A stretch of 64,000 nucleotides of DNA from Lepus europaeus. Its lineage: Eukaryota > Chordata > Mammalia > Lagomorpha > Leporidae. How positions within the stretch are numbered: the stretch's first letter is position 1; every line of letters begins with the position of its first letter. The translations under genes were made by a program, and so were the position numbers. Positions 44,751 to 56,261 of the stretch are shown in pieces. The stretch spans positions 519,701 to 583,700 of the forward strand of contig NW_026909534.1 of the NCBI RefSeq assembly GCF_033115175.1, given 5' to 3'. The notes beneath the pieces are model-generated. The model saw only the letters and a list, made by a program, of their open reading frames with translations. It was not told the DNA's origin and did no database searches.

Positions 44751-45790
44751 TCTTTAGGAGGTATGGTGATATTTCAGGGTCACATAACTGAGAGGGTATA
44801 GGGAACCCTCTTGGAACTCAGATTGCCTCTGCAAAGCTGGGTCCTGATTGTACCCAGGCACTCCCTGGGGTTTTCAGATTGGGCTATGTGGCATACATGT
44901 GTGTGATTATGGACATGGCCTGAGGCAGATGGAGGATGAGACTTTGGAGAGGTCTTTTCTGCTGAGGAATCCCATGAAAGTGGATGCCAAAAAAATGAAA
45001 TCAATTTCTTGATGAAAGTCTACAATAGAACCTCGAACTCAGGGTGTCTAAGCTTTCTTTGCTGAAGCCCCACTGGGAAAAGCCATCTGTTCTGCTGCTC
45101 TGTCCTGACTTTCCAGGGGCCCAGCCTCAAGAAACCCTGGATGTGAATACTTTATAACTGAGATATTGGCTCAGCTCTTGCTATTGATACCTCGGGCATT
45201 TGGGCAGGAAGGATCCCATGGTGACATGGGTTGTCCCTAAGAAGGAAACTCTAGGCAAGGTCACCACTCTGATCCCACTTGAGCATTGCAACACTACTTC
45301 CCCTTTTGTGGGTATTTTTGGGAGCCTCATGTAGGCTGTCCTATCCCATCTAGGAACAATTTATTGGAAGAGTTAAAATCTGGGTCAGCCTGTTAGGTCT
45401 ACACTCTAGGTCATGGCAGGCAGAATGGGAAGAGAAATGTTGTGCTGGCACTCATCTTTTATGTGAATCCTAAGCTAGAGAAATGTTCAGACAGAAATCT
45501 GTGCTTGACCTTGTTAACAGAAAGTTACCTGGAACAGAAATTATTGATAGCCAGATGGGGTTATGATACCTCCAGACCTGGCTTTAGAACCACTGCAGGA
45601 AGTTGAAAATGTACTTAACAGAGTCATACATTTCTCCCTGGGTGATGGGCAATTTCACCACATTGACAATGAAGCCCAATGCTGATTCACCTTGAGTGCA
45701 AGTGGAGAGGGATCTTCATAACCATGGCCTGGTAATGGCCAATACAACCTCCTGCTCCTGTTCTTTAAAAACAAACAAACAAAAAACCCC
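44751..45790. other. Unassigned 1-kb stretch
   Basis: No feature recognised. Only short frames, none like a known protein. Confidence 0.3.
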
Positions 45791-46200
45791 CAGGTGCATA
45801 ATCTGATGAAGATATAAAGATTTTCAGCTACATGTACAGTGTCGGTGGTAATGTAAAATGATGCAACCACCACAGAAAATGGTAGAATGTTCTTCATTAC
45901 ATTGAAAATAAAATTTTTATATGATCTGATAATCTCAGTTCTGATTATATATCTAAAGGTATTGAAAGTTCAATATAAATAAAGTATTAGCACTGTTTGC
46001 CACAGCATAATTCACTGTAGCCAAGGCTTGTAGTGTGGCCTGCACTCACAGTGGAAAGTTATCCAGGCACAGAGAAAAGAAAATCCTGTGACATGGATGA
46101 ACAGTAAGGTTATTTTTCTAAGTGAAATTAACCACAAACATCAGTCTCCAAGGACAAATACTGTAAGATTCCAACATATGAAGTATTTAAAGTAGTCAGA

Positions 46201-46524
46201 GAGGCCAGTGCTGTAGTGCAGTGGTTTAAAGCCCCACCTGCAGTGTTGGCAATGTCATATGGGTGCCTCTTCGAATCCTGGCTACTCTACTTCTGACCCA
46301 GTTCTCTGTTATGGCCTGGGAAAGTAGTAGAAGATGGCCCAAGTCCTTGGGCCCCTGCACCTGTGTGGGAGATCTGGAAGAACCTTGTGGCTCCTGGCTT
46401 CAGACTGGCTCAGCTCTGGTCATTGTGGTCATTTGGGGAGTGAACCAGTGGATGGAAGATCACTCTCTGGCTCTACCTATCTCTGTAACTCTGTCTTTCA
46501 ATTAAGTAAATCTTTTTTTTAAAA
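46201..46524 (+). mobile_element. C-repeat SINE, type A
   Basis: Full-length sense copy inside the old LINE-1. Confidence 0.85.
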
Positions 46525-46537
46525 AGTAGAATATGGG

Positions 46538-47228
46538 AGGCCAGTGCTGTGGCTCAGTGGGTTAACGCCCTGGCCTGAAGTGCCAGCATCCCATTCAGGT
46601 GCCAGTTCTAGTCCCGACTGCTCCTCTTTTTTTTTTTTTTTTGATAGGCAGAGTGGACAGTGAGAGAGAGAGAGAGACAGAGAGAAAGGTCTTCCTTTTT
46701 TCCGTTGGTTCATCCCCCAGTGGCCACTGCGGCCAGTGTGCTGTGGCCGGCGCACCACACCAATCCAAAGCCAGGAGCCAGGTGCTTCTCCTGGTCTCCC
46801 ATGTGGCTGCAGGGACCAAGCACTTGGGCCATCCTCCACTGCACTCTAGGGCCACAGCAGAGAGCAGGACTGGAAGAGGAGCAACCGGGGACAGAATCTG
46901 GTGCTCTGACCGGGGCTAGAATCCAGTGTGCCAGTGCCACAGGCAGAGGATTAGCCTATTGAGCCATGGTGCCAGCCATCAGCTGCTCCTCTTTTGATGC
47001 AGTTCTCTGCTATGGCCTGGGAAAGCAGTAGAAGATGGCACAAGTCCTTGTGCCCCTGCACCCATGTGGGAGGCCTGGAGGAAGCTCCTGGCTTTTGGCT
47101 TTGAACTGGCGCAGTCCTGGTCATTGCAACCAATTGGGGGGTGAACCCTCAGATGGAAGAACTCTCTCTCTGCCTCTCTTCTCTCTGTGTAACTCTGACT
47201 TTCAAATAAAATAAATAAATCTTTAAAA
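46538..47228 (+). mobile_element. C-repeat SINE, type A, interrupted
   Basis: 5' part to 46630 and 3' part from 46983, split by the type B SINE. Confidence 0.9.
46631..46982 (-). mobile_element. C-repeat SINE, type B, nested in a SINE
   Basis: Flanked by ctgctcctctttt at 46618-46630 and 46983-46995. Confidence 0.95.
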
Positions 47229-47333
47229 AATAGAATACAAGAAGCATAAATTAGAAGGGTAGTTATGAATGGTAGGAAGGGTATGGTATTCAGTAGAAAT
47301 AGAATTTTTAGATGAAAAAAATCTTAGAAATCT

Positions 47334-48550
47334 TTTTGTTGTTGTTGTTGCTGCTAAGTGAAATGGACACTATGAGAGACAATGACAGGATCAGCCCTTG
47401 TCTAGACTGTTGAGGAACAACTTACTATTTTATTCCTTTTAGTATTTTTGTTGTTGTGGTTGTTGTTGTTGTTGCTCTGTTTGTTCTACATAAGACCACT
47501 GGTTGAACTCTGTAATCAATGCACAATCATTCTTAGGCATTTAAAATTAACAGAAAAGTGATCTATGTTAAACATAGGAGTGGGAATAAGAGAAGGAGGA
47601 GATATATAGGTTGGCACATGCTCACTCGGACTTACCTCCAATGGTTGAACTAGAAATGTGCCAGGGGATTTCAAATCAATCTTACCAAGGAGGCAGGTAC
47701 CAATGCCAGTGCACTTGGTAAAGTGATAAGTATAAATACACAACCGATCAAAAAGATAGGGTATGTGTCAAAGAGATTTCACAAATAAGATCAGTGTAAG
47801 CAAATAATGAAGGATAGAATTAAAAGGGAGAGAATGATCCTGCAGGGGAAGCAGGACACACAGCAGACTCATAGAATGGCAAATGCCCAAAACAGCACTC
47901 CTGCCTCAGAATCAACCCTTGGGACATTCGGATCTGGCTAAAAGGTCCATGAGAGTCTCACAGGCATGGAAAGCCATGACAGAGTGGCAAAAAGCAATCT
48001 AAATGAAAGACCCTGGTGAACAAGACCCCAGCAGAAGGAACAGGCCATCAAGGAGAGAGGCGCCTTTCTCTGAAGGGAGGAAGGAACCTCCACTGTGACA
48101 CGGCCTTGAATAAACAAGTTCAGAGTCGGTGAACTCAAGGAACTTTCATAGCCTAGACAGCTCATAGCAAGAGTCTCGGGTGATTGATGACGTCATAAAT
48201 AAGAGTGCCAATTGTTAAATCAACAACGGGAGTCACTGGGTACATGCTCCCCACATAGGATCTCTGTCCTTAATGTGTTTTATTATGAAACTTAAAAACA
48301 CTACTAGTTGAACAATACCCTATACCTTGTGCGGTTGTGTGAATGCAGCCTGTTGAAATCCTTGCTTAGTATATATACTAAGTTGATCTTCAGTATATGA
48401 AGGTAATTGAAAATGAAACTCGATAAAGGGTGGGATGGGAGAGGGAGAGGGGAGGGCCACGGGAGGGAGGGAGGTTGGGGGGGAAGCCACAACAATACAA
48501 AAGTTGCACTTTGTAAATTCACATTTATGAAATAAAAAATTTAAAAAAAA
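47334..48550 (+). mobile_element. Young LINE-1 3'UTR, 5'-truncated, sense
   Basis: 1.2 kb beginning at the start of the 3'UTR ((TTG)n-rich, then gacactatgagagacaatga) and ending in a G-rich tract (48432-48482), the signal AATAAA at about 48532 and an A tail. Flanked by agaaatct at 47326-47333 and 48551-48558. About 47790-48546 is almost identical to the complement of 61010-61760, implying recent activity of this subfamily. Reading frames here are 3'UTR noise. Confidence 0.9.
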
Positions 48551-48559
48551 AGAAATCTG

Positions 48560-49007
48560 GTGTGTGTGTATGTAGACACATGTATATGTCACTTACCTTA
48601 GAGTGACAGCTGCCCTTGTGAGATACAGTACTCAAGCCCTCTTCTACCTGACCCTGGATAAGCAAAGGGCTCCCCTGTTTGTCTTTGGTCACTCTTCAGG
48701 TGCTTGTGAATAGGTCTGGTGGCAGGCTGTTCCCAAATGCATGGAGATTCATGATTAGAGTCATCTAGGAATGTTGGGAAAGACTGCAATGGCATATCTC
48801 TTTTCTCTCCCCAGTTTGGTCTCCTTAGTTACCACCATGTATTTAGGTGACAATGCAGGAAGATACACCAGTCTCTGTTGAATTTATGACAATGCAATTG
48901 CAATTGAATCCTATGAATGGATCTTCCTTTATAAGAAAATGGGCAGCCTCCCATCTTGGCCTGAGACTTCTAAATACATCCAACATTAGTTCCAGTTTTA
49001 TTTTATT
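48560..49007. other. Unassigned sequence
   Basis: No repeat or gene recognised. Confidence 0.3.
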
Positions 49008-49334
49008 TTTTTAAGATTTATTGATTTATTTGGAAGTCAGAGTTACACAGAGAGGAGAGGCAGAGAGAGAGAGGTCTTCCATCTGATGGTTCACCCCTCA
49101 ATTGGCTGCAATGGCTGGAATTGTGCTGATATGAAGCCAGGAGCCAGGAGCTTTTTCCAGGTCTCCCACGCAGGTACAGGGACCCAAGGACTTGGGCCAT
49201 CTTCTACTGCTTTCCCAGGCCATAGCAGAGAGCTGGATCACAAGTGGAGCAGCCAGGTCTTGAACTGGCACCCATATGGAATGTCGGTGTTTCAGGCCGG
49301 GCATTAACCCCCTATGCCACAGTGCCAGTTGCTC
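49008..49334 (-). mobile_element. C-repeat SINE, type A
   Basis: Full-length antisense copy (gatttattgatttatttgga to ccacagtgccag). Confidence 0.9.
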
Positions 49335-49400
49335 CAATTTTATTTTGGTAGGACTCTTGTCCAGCTATAGCAGGCCAGAGAATAATCAATAATGTCTTTC

Positions 49401-49803
49401 CGGCTGGTGCCATGGCTCATTAGACTAATCCTCCATCTGCGGCACTGGCACCTCAGGTTCTAGTCTCAGTTGGGGTACCAGATTCTGTCCCAGTTGCTCC
49501 TCTTCCAGTCCAGCTCTCTGCTGTGGCCCAGGAGGGCAGTGGAGGATGGCCCAAGTGCTTGACCCCTGCACCTGCATGGGAGACCAGGAGGAAGCACCTG
49601 GCTCCTGGCTTCGGATGGGCACAGCGCAGTGGCCGTAGCGGCCATTTGGGGTATGAGCCAACGGAAGGAAGACCTTTCTCTCTGTCTCTCTCACTGTCTA
49701 TAACTCTCTCTCTCTCTCTCTCTCTCTCGCTCCCTCACTTTCTAAATCTGTCTGGCAAAAAAATAAAATAAAATAAAATAAAATAAAATAAAATAAAATA
49801 ATT
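49401..49803 (+). mobile_element. C-repeat SINE, type B, with (AAAAT)n tail
   Basis: The tail expanded into a pentanucleotide microsatellite at about 49762-49803, after a second CT tract at 49707-49727. Confidence 0.9.
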
Positions 49804-49809
49804 AATAAA

Positions 49810-50573
49810 ATAATATATTTTCCAACATTTACATTAATATTTCTTTCTCCATGAAGGATTTTCCTACAGAGAAGCAACATGAAAGACTTGATTTTTCTCT
49901 TCTATTTCATGGAGTTGCTAAGGGAATAATTCTCTCATTAACCATTGGAGTGATTGCAGTGAATTTAAGTGAGTGGTGAACACAGGAGATGGAGCTAAGT
50001 GAAGGCAGAAGTTCACAGTGCAGTGGGGAGACAGACACTTCTGCAGTAAGCTCAATCAGTGTTAGAGGTACATGGAGAAGTTGAGCAGCATTGAGTGAGG
50101 AATAAATGAGAGGGTTGGATAGAAGAGCAAGAGGGAGTTATTCATTTGTGGTCACCATTTTATACTTAAAAATATTTTCTGGGATACATTAGAACATTTG
50201 GATAAATTCTTTTTTTCCTCTTTCAACATTTTGTTTATTTATTTTCAGTTTGTATCCAATGCTAATCAATTCCATAAAAAGATGAGTTACTATGAATCAA
50301 AGCACAATTACAAAACACATATATAATCCAAAATAGAAGGACAGTATTTAGATATGAAGCAAAGTCACGTTCATTCACACACACACAGTGGACTCAGATC
50401 TGGCCAACCTGGTTGTTCCCAGGCTGGTTTGTAAAGATGGTAAAATGTGACTGTGGAGAATAAGATTTCTGCCAAAGCACTCTTGGAGAAGACATTTTCT
50501 TCCTAGTACACAGCGTGTGGCTTCAGGGACTAAGTACAGTTTATGGCCCACTAACAAGAAGAGCATTGAGCCT
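49810..50573. other. Unassigned sequence before the betaretroviral LTR
   Basis: No gene or repeat recognised; includes a short (CA)n at 50379-50387. Confidence 0.3.
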
Positions 50574-50809
50574 TGTGGGAATGTTGGCTTCCCAAAGACA
50601 TGCAGCTGCTTCCCTAGACATGCTTATCTAATATGTCTTCCTAAACATGTTTCAGAGAAACCTTAGAGTTAGATGAGCACATGCATGAGCTGTACAATAT
50701 ATGGTTCTAATCCTTATCAATAAAGAAAACACACCGGTTTAGTCTGGCAGCACTTTTCAGAGGAACAGTTCCCATGTCCTGTCTCTCCTTTCACTTGCAC
50801 ACCCCAACA
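50574..50809 (+). mobile_element. 5' LTR of a betaretrovirus-like provirus
   Basis: The proposed 236-bp LTR begins TGTGGGA and ends CCCAACA, near-perfect inverted ends. It has a TATA-like aatatatgg (about 50696) and AATAAA at about 50720. The 3' end is fixed by the primer site two bases on. The 5' end is inferred from the terminal repeat only. Confidence 0.6.
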
Positions 50810-50811
50810 TC

Positions 50812-50829
50812 TGGTGCCTGAACAAGGAC
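50812..50829 (+). other. Primer-binding site, tRNA-Lys3 type
   Basis: tggtgcctgaacaaggac matches the complement of the tRNA-Lys3 3' end (TGGCGCCCGAACAGGGAC) at 15 of 18 positions. Lys3 priming is used by MMTV-like betaretroviruses and by lentiviruses; the gag downstream decides for the former. Confidence 0.7.
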
Positions 50830-50903
50830 CCTTGGCACAACATGCAAGGGGTGGCTCACCACACCTGGCAAGGGTACAGAAACATTGCTCATCTCTTCAA
50901 GAT

Positions 50904-50912
50904 CCTGGTGAG
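50904..50912 (+). promoter_or_regulatory. Possible fossil splice donor in the betaretroviral leader
   Basis: ctggtgagt fits the donor consensus, downstream of the primer site and upstream of gag. Confidence 0.4.
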
Positions 50913-51000
50913 TCATTAAGATGTGGAATTCCCTGTACCCGGTGCAGTGGAAACATAAAGCTAGGCTGCTTTATCTCCTTTAGAAAGAGGGACACTCTTT

Positions 51001-51028
51001 TTTTTTTGGACAGGTAGAGTTATAGACT

Positions 51029-51099
<71 letters not shown>

Positions 51100-51359
51100 C
51101 TTCCTTCCATTGGTTCACTCCTCAAATGGCCATCACGGCCGGCACTGCACCAATCCATAGCCAGGAGCCAGGTGTTTCTTCTGGGCCTCCCATGCGGGTG
51201 CAGGGGCCCAAGCACTTGGGCCATCCTCCACTTCCCTCCTGGACCACAGCAGAGAGCTGGACTGGAAGAGGAACAACTGGGACTAGAACCCAGTACTCAT
51301 ATGGGATATCAGCACCACAGGTGGAGGATTAGCCAAGTAAGCAACAGTGCTGGCCCCAT
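51001..51359 (-). mobile_element. C-repeat SINE in gag, with TG/GA microsatellite
   Basis: Antisense; the GA tract has become (TG)12(AG)20 at about 51030-51092. Flanked by gagggacactcttt at 50987-51000 and 51360-51373. Confidence 0.95.
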
Positions 51360-51467
51360 GAGGGACACTCTTTACCAAAAAGTAATTGGATGCTTGCTGT
51401 AAAAAAAATTAATAGTTGCTATCCTTGGTACCCTGATGAAGGCACTTTAAAAGTAACTGATTGTTGG

Positions 51468-51796
51468 TTGGCACTGTGGTATAATGGGTAAAGCCACCAC
51501 CTGCAGTGCTGGCATCCCATATGGGCACTGGTTGAAGTCCTGGTTGCTCCACTTCCTATTCAGCTCTCTGCTGTGATCTCTATGGCAGTAAGAAGATGGC
51601 CCAAGTCCTTGGGCCTCTGCACCCATGTGGGAGACCTGGAAGAAGTTCCTAGCCTCTGGCTTCAAATCAGCACAGCTCAGGCCATTGTGGCCAACTGGGG
51701 AGTGAACCAGTGGATGGAAGACTTTTTTCTCTTTCTCTCACCTCTCCTTCTCTCTGTGTAACTCTGACTTTGAAATAAATAAATAAATCTAAAAAA
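51468..51796 (+). mobile_element. C-repeat SINE, type A, in gag
   Basis: Sense copy inserted just after the matrix motif codons. Confidence 0.9.
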
Positions 51797-52815
51797 AGTG
51801 AGAGAAAGTTGGTCAAAAATAATATCAGGAGCCTTGAGCTCCTATTCTGTTTTTGCACATGTGATATCTCTGCTGGGATGCCATTAGTAAGGTTACAATT
51901 CCCTTGGCCACTGTCCTCAGCCAGGAAGGTCGGTCAATGGGCTTGTCCCCACTGCCTCACAGAGACCTCTGCACTTTCAGCATCTGCTGTTGTGGTGGTG
52001 ACATCTGAGTCCCCTTCAGGTGTGTCAGCAGTGCTAGGTAGGCTTCAGCAAGGCAAGGAGCAAGGGGAATCACCAGGGTTAACTGTTTGCCCTGTAGCTT
52101 GATATGAAAATACAGCTCCCTGGCATGAACATCTTCCTTATAATGTTTACAGAGGGCTAAAAGAGGGCTTAATGGAGTACAAGATACAGAGTTCTTAGAC
52201 AGTGGGCATACTGAAGGGAATTGGAGAAGGATGTGAGATGGTGCCATGGAACTGGAAAATTTTAATTAAAATCTTGGTTACTCCAGCCCAGTATACTGTT
52301 TGGGCTCAGGAATAGAAACTGGGCTTCTGTACAAGTCATAGATTAACTAAATAACAATGTCCCTACCAATTTTGAGCAGTTGCTAAGAGAGGGAGTGTAT
52401 TCAGATCTTGGTCGACAAGTTGCTTATCCTTGAACGAAGGCTTATGTAAAAATTTCTAATATTAATTAAAAGCATGGAAAAAGATTCTTGATGTTAAAGA
52501 CTATCCACTTTTTTTCTACAGTCCATCAGGGACTATATGTCCATTGTGGATAGGCTAGAAAAAGCTATTCGACATCAGGTAGATAATCAGGAAGTGGCAA
52601 AATATTACTAAAACAAATGGCTTATGAAAACGCAAATCAGGATTAAAAAATGTTTTAAAAGCTGTTGTCTCCAAAACCTGAAACTACGATGGCAGAAATG
52701 ATTAAATTCCTTCAAACAGTACAGACTGAGACTTACAAAACTAATTTACTGGCTGCTGCCTTTAAACATCCTGATAAAATAAAATACTTTGGCTGTGGGA
52801 AGCAAGGTCATTTTA

Positions 52816-53174
52816 TTATTTCTTTTTCTTTTATTTTTTAAAAAAGATTTATTTATTTACTTGAAAGGCAGAGTTACAGAGAGGCAGAGGCACAGAGAGA
52901 GAGGGCGAGAGGACTTCCATTGGCTGGTTCACTCCCTAGATGGCTGCAATGGCTACAGCTGTGCTGATCCAAATCCAGGAGCCAGGAGTTTTTTCTGAGT
53001 CTCTGAAGTGGGTGCAGGGGCCCAAGGAATTGGGCCATCCTCTACTGCTTTTCCAGGCCATAGCAGAGAGCTGGATTGGAAGTGAGGCAGCTGACACTTG
53101 TACCAGCACCCTTATGGGATGCTGGCACTCCAGGCAGCAGCTTTAACTGTTATGATACAGCACCAGCCCCATCA
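52816..53174 (-). mobile_element. C-repeat SINE in the gag zinc knuckle
   Basis: Antisense type A, flanked by aggtcatttta (52805-52815) and aagtcatttta (53175-53185). It breaks the knuckle right after the GHF codons. Confidence 0.9.
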
Positions 53175-53236
53175 AAGTCATTTTAAAAGAAACTTTCTGT
53201 CATTGCCAAAATCAGTTACTCAACCTTCAAAAAAGT

Positions 53237-53292
53237 GTCCAGGGTCTGGAGCTGTGGAATAGAGATCAGCTCTCTGCTGATCATTTTAAGAG
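53237..53292 (+). mobile_element. SINE fragment
   Basis: Head (ggtctggagctgtggaatag) joined directly to the 'atcagctctctgctgat' part. A deletion removes the rest. Confidence 0.5.
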
Positions 53293-53303
53293 TAGTTAAT
53301 TTT

Positions 53304-53416
53304 GTACTGATGGTCCTCTTCCCCACTTAATGCTGTATAATTGGTCAGACCTGGTTAATGCCACTCTTAGGAACATTGGTTATTATCCTCACCCTGTCTT
53401 TTATGACCTTGTCTAA
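53304..53416 (+). pseudogene. ERV env (TM end) fragment, second copy
   Basis: tgtactgatggtcctcttcc to cctgtcttttat matches 31012-31275 with about 154 bases (31046-31199) missing. It is directly joined to a LINE-1 3' end. Confidence 0.65.
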
Positions 53417-53861
53417 ATATGAGCAGAGTCGGCAAACTTGGAAGCCTTCCATAGCCTTGGCAACTCATGACGAGAGCCTAGGGTGGTTACTGGTGCCATA
53501 AACTAGAGTATCAATTTGTTGGGTCAACAACAGGAGTCACTGTGCACTTGCTCCTCATGTGGGATCTCTGTCCTTAATGTGCCATACATTGTGATTTAAT
53601 GCTATAACTAGTACTCAAACAGTATGTTTCACTTTGTGTTTCTATGTAGGTGCAAACTGTTGAAATCTTTACTTAATATATACTAAAATGATCGTCTGTA
53701 TATAAGGAGAATTGAAAATGAATCTTGATGTGAATGGAAGGGGAGAGGGAGCGGGAGAGGGGAGGGTTGCGGGTGGGAGGGAAGTTATGGGAGGGGGAAG
53801 CCATTGTAATCCATAAGCTGTACATTGGAAATTTATATTCATTAAATAAAAGTTTTAAAAA
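53417..53861 (+). mobile_element. LINE-1 3' end, 5'-truncated
   Basis: 3'UTR with 'gatctctgtccttaatgtg', the G-rich tract (53737-53800) and the tattcattaaataaaagttt end. The target repeat agagtaattttg (53863-53874) has its partner upstream of the env fragment (agagtagttaattttg, 53289-53304). Confidence 0.85.
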
Positions 53862-53874
53862 AAGAGTAATTTTG

Positions 53875-54369
53875 AAATTATTTCAAACTTACAGAAATAC
53901 CATGAGTGAGTCCCATTCATTGAGAATGCCCAGTCATTATCATTTTAGCACTTTTGCCCCTGATCCAAGATGTTTCTGCTAAGTATAGGGTGGTCCCATG
54001 ATAAAAAGCATATGAACCCCAATTTAGGGAACCAAAATAAATTCCTCACTATAACCCAATCCACAGAACTATTACATTTTTTCCAACTATGTTAAAATAT
54101 CTTTTCTCCCATTGTGAGTCAATGTTATTTTTCTAGAATTCTCCTTGACACTTTTCTAATATGAAAACTCTTAATAAGTATCAAGAGCAGAGATGACTCA
54201 AGCTGGGTCTATCCAGTGTTCCTTTCTGAGAAAATGTGCGCCCTGTATTCTCATCAGAAGCTCCCTGGTCTGCTGCTGGGCTCTCCTCAGTCTTCCATCC
54301 ATTCCATGATGCATGCTATCAACTTGGTATTTAGTGAATTTCTGCCAGATTGATTCACATGCAACATTT
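53875..54369. other. Probable ancient repeat, unnamed
   Basis: 'gaaattatttcaaacttaca' followed by 'gaaatac' and 'tcattatcattttagcactt' recalls an old mammalian repeat, but I cannot name it. Confidence 0.3.
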
Positions 54370-54446
54370 TAAGGATTTATTTATTTATTTTGAAGGCAGA
54401 ATGACAATGAGAGAGGGAACTATATCTATATCTACATCTATATCTT

Positions 54447-54503
54447 TTAAAATGATTTATTTATTTATTTGAAAGTCAGTTACACAAAGCGAGAAAGAAA
54501 GGC

Positions 54504-54540
<37 letters not shown>

Positions 54541-54716
54541 GAGAGAGACAGGTCTTCCATCTGCTGATTCACTCCTGAATTGGCTACAACAGTCAGAGCT
54601 GTATCAATCCAAAGCCAGAAGCCAGGAGTTTCTTCCAGGTCTCCCATGCAGGTGCAGAGGTCCAAGCACTTGGGCCATCTTCTGCTGTTTTCCCAGGCCA
54701 TAACAGAGAGCTGGAT
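54447..54716 (-). mobile_element. C-repeat SINE nested in a SINE, head truncated
   Basis: Antisense, from 'gatttatttatttatttgaa' to 'gagagctggatc', where the microsatellite starts. Confidence 0.8.
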
Positions 54717-54832
54717 CTCGATATCTCTCTCATCTCTATCTCTCTCATCTCTATCTCTATCTCTATCTCTATCATCTCTATCATCTCTCTCTCTCTCTTT
54801 CTCTCTCTCTCTTTTCTATCTCTATATATCTA
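54717..54832 (+). repeat. (ATCTCT)n/(TATCTC)n microsatellite
   Basis: Imperfect hexanucleotide array with CT runs, between the nested SINE and the outer SINE. Confidence 0.9.
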
Positions 54833-55090
54833 TGCTGGTTCATTTCCAAAAGAGTTACAAGCATAAGTTCTTTGTCAAGCTGAAGCTAGGATGAATGACT
54901 GTTTCCTGGTCTTCCACATGGGTGGCAGGGCCCAAGGACTTGGGCCATGTTCTGAAGCCTTCCCAGGTGCATTCACAATATGCCTGATCAAAAGCAGAGA
55001 AGCTGGGACTTGAAGCAGCACAACAGCACTCTCAGGTGGAATGCTGGTGTGGCAGGCAGTGGCAAAACTTGCTGCACTACAGCATTTGCA

Positions 55091-55954
55091 TATACTGTGC
55101 TATATACAAATTTTTATTTCTTTTTGGAATGTGTGGACTTTTATTAAAAATATTCTAATATTATGACAGTATCCTATTTCCTATAAAATTTTCATCCAGT
55201 ACCTTTGATATTATTTTTAATTATCAGCACTTTATGAAATGCTGGTGTTTTAATTCCCAATATTGTTTCTTCATTTATATTTTGATCTAGCATCAAAGCT
55301 AAGGGCTCACTCTTCTGTCTTAGTTATTGTGTCATTATGTGCTATATCATTGTGAGTTCATAGATTCTTATCTTGTTAAAGGTATTATAGTCTGAAATTA
55401 TGTGTTCTGATGCTCAAGTTATTCCAGATCCTAGTGGAATCCTCTTCAACACACCAAATTAGGGTCCCAATATGTACAGTTGGTGTAAGTGCCATCCTAG
55501 GATAAAATATTCACTAATTCTTATCTCCCTTCCCTGAACTGCATTTCCCTTAAAGCTGTCATTTCTTTCTTCAAATCTTGTTATTATTAATGAAGATTTA
55601 CAATTCAACTGTATCCTTCAATGTTTTCTCTGGAGATGTTCTTTAGTACTTAATTAAAAGGCCATTTTACAAACCAAAATCTCATCAAGTCACACTCCTC
55701 TTTCAACTGTGTGGATGGTTTCCCACTGACCTTTGAACAGGGACCATAGGACTTACTGTGGTCTTTAAAAAGACAATGCTATGGGTAGTACTCTATTAGG
55801 TCTTGTCTACCAGCTGTCTGCTCGCTATTCTCTTCTTACATGCTAGGACTCAGAAGGCTCCCAGTTGTACCACAAACTTTACAAATTTCCTCTCAACCTA
55901 TCCAAAATTACTAAAAGTTCCAAATGTGAGGCTAAACTGTTTTTTTTTTAATAA
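55091..55954. other. Unassigned AT-rich stretch
   Basis: No feature recognised; a 60-codon frame at 55803 has no known relative. Confidence 0.3.
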
Positions 55955-56257
55955 AAAAGATTTTATCATTTCATTTGAAAGGTAGAGTTACAGACACAGG
56001 GAGAAACAGAGAAAGATCTATCCACTGGTTTACTTCTAAATAGCCACAACAGATTGATCTGGGTCAATCTGAAGCCATGAGCTAGAAGCCTGGGGCTTCA
56101 CTCTTCTCCCCCACATGGATACAGGAGCCCAGGCATTTGGGCCATCTTTGACTGCTTTCCCAGACCAAAGCAGAGAGCTGTATTGGAAGAAGAACAGCTG
56201 GAACTTGAACTGGCACTACAGGCAGAGGCTTAGCCCACTATGCCACAGTGCTAGACC
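55955..56257 (-). mobile_element. C-repeat SINE, type A
   Basis: Antisense; the CCCATATGGG region is deleted near the head. Confidence 0.8.
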
Positions 56258-56261
56258 CTAA

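Larger units (their letters stand above)
45791..47333 (+). mobile_element. Ancient LINE-1 3' half, interrupted by SINEs
   Basis: 45835-46200 follows the ORF2 end (ggtggtaatgtaaaatgatg, ctcagttctgattatatatc, acagcataattcactgtagc, gatgaacagtaagg). It resumes at 46525-46537 and at 47229-47333 after two SINE insertions. The young LINE-1 at 47334 landed in it. Confidence 0.65.
50950..53235 (+). pseudogene. Betaretrovirus-like gag pseudogene, split by three SINEs
   Basis: Matrix: 51416-51466 translates to YPWYPDEGT, equivalent to the CPWFPxEGT motif of MMTV/MPMV matrix. Capsid: 52130-52330 resembles the capsid N-terminal domain. 52530-52620 carries the major homology region (QG...Y...DRLEKAI) with frameshifts. 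52598-52640 gives KQMAYENANQD, like the LAYENAN motif of betaretroviral capsids. Nucleocapsid: 52783-52815 gives YFGCGKQGHF, a CCHC knuckle whose first Cys is lost, and the frame resumes at 53186 after a SINE. Stops and frameshifts occur throughout. No pro, pol, env or 3' LTR follows, so the provirus is cut off at about 53235. Confidence 0.75.
54370..55090 (-). mobile_element. C-repeat SINE, interrupted by a second SINE and a microsatellite
   Basis: Tail at 54370-54420, head part at 54835-55090. Between them lie a second antisense SINE and TATCTC-type repeats. Confidence 0.7.

Noticed and set aside
50812-50829. Lentiviral (RELIK) provirus suggested by the Lys-type primer site
   Set aside because: The matrix motif, the AYENAN-type capsid motif and the NC context fit betaretroviruses better. 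A capsid phylogeny would settle it.
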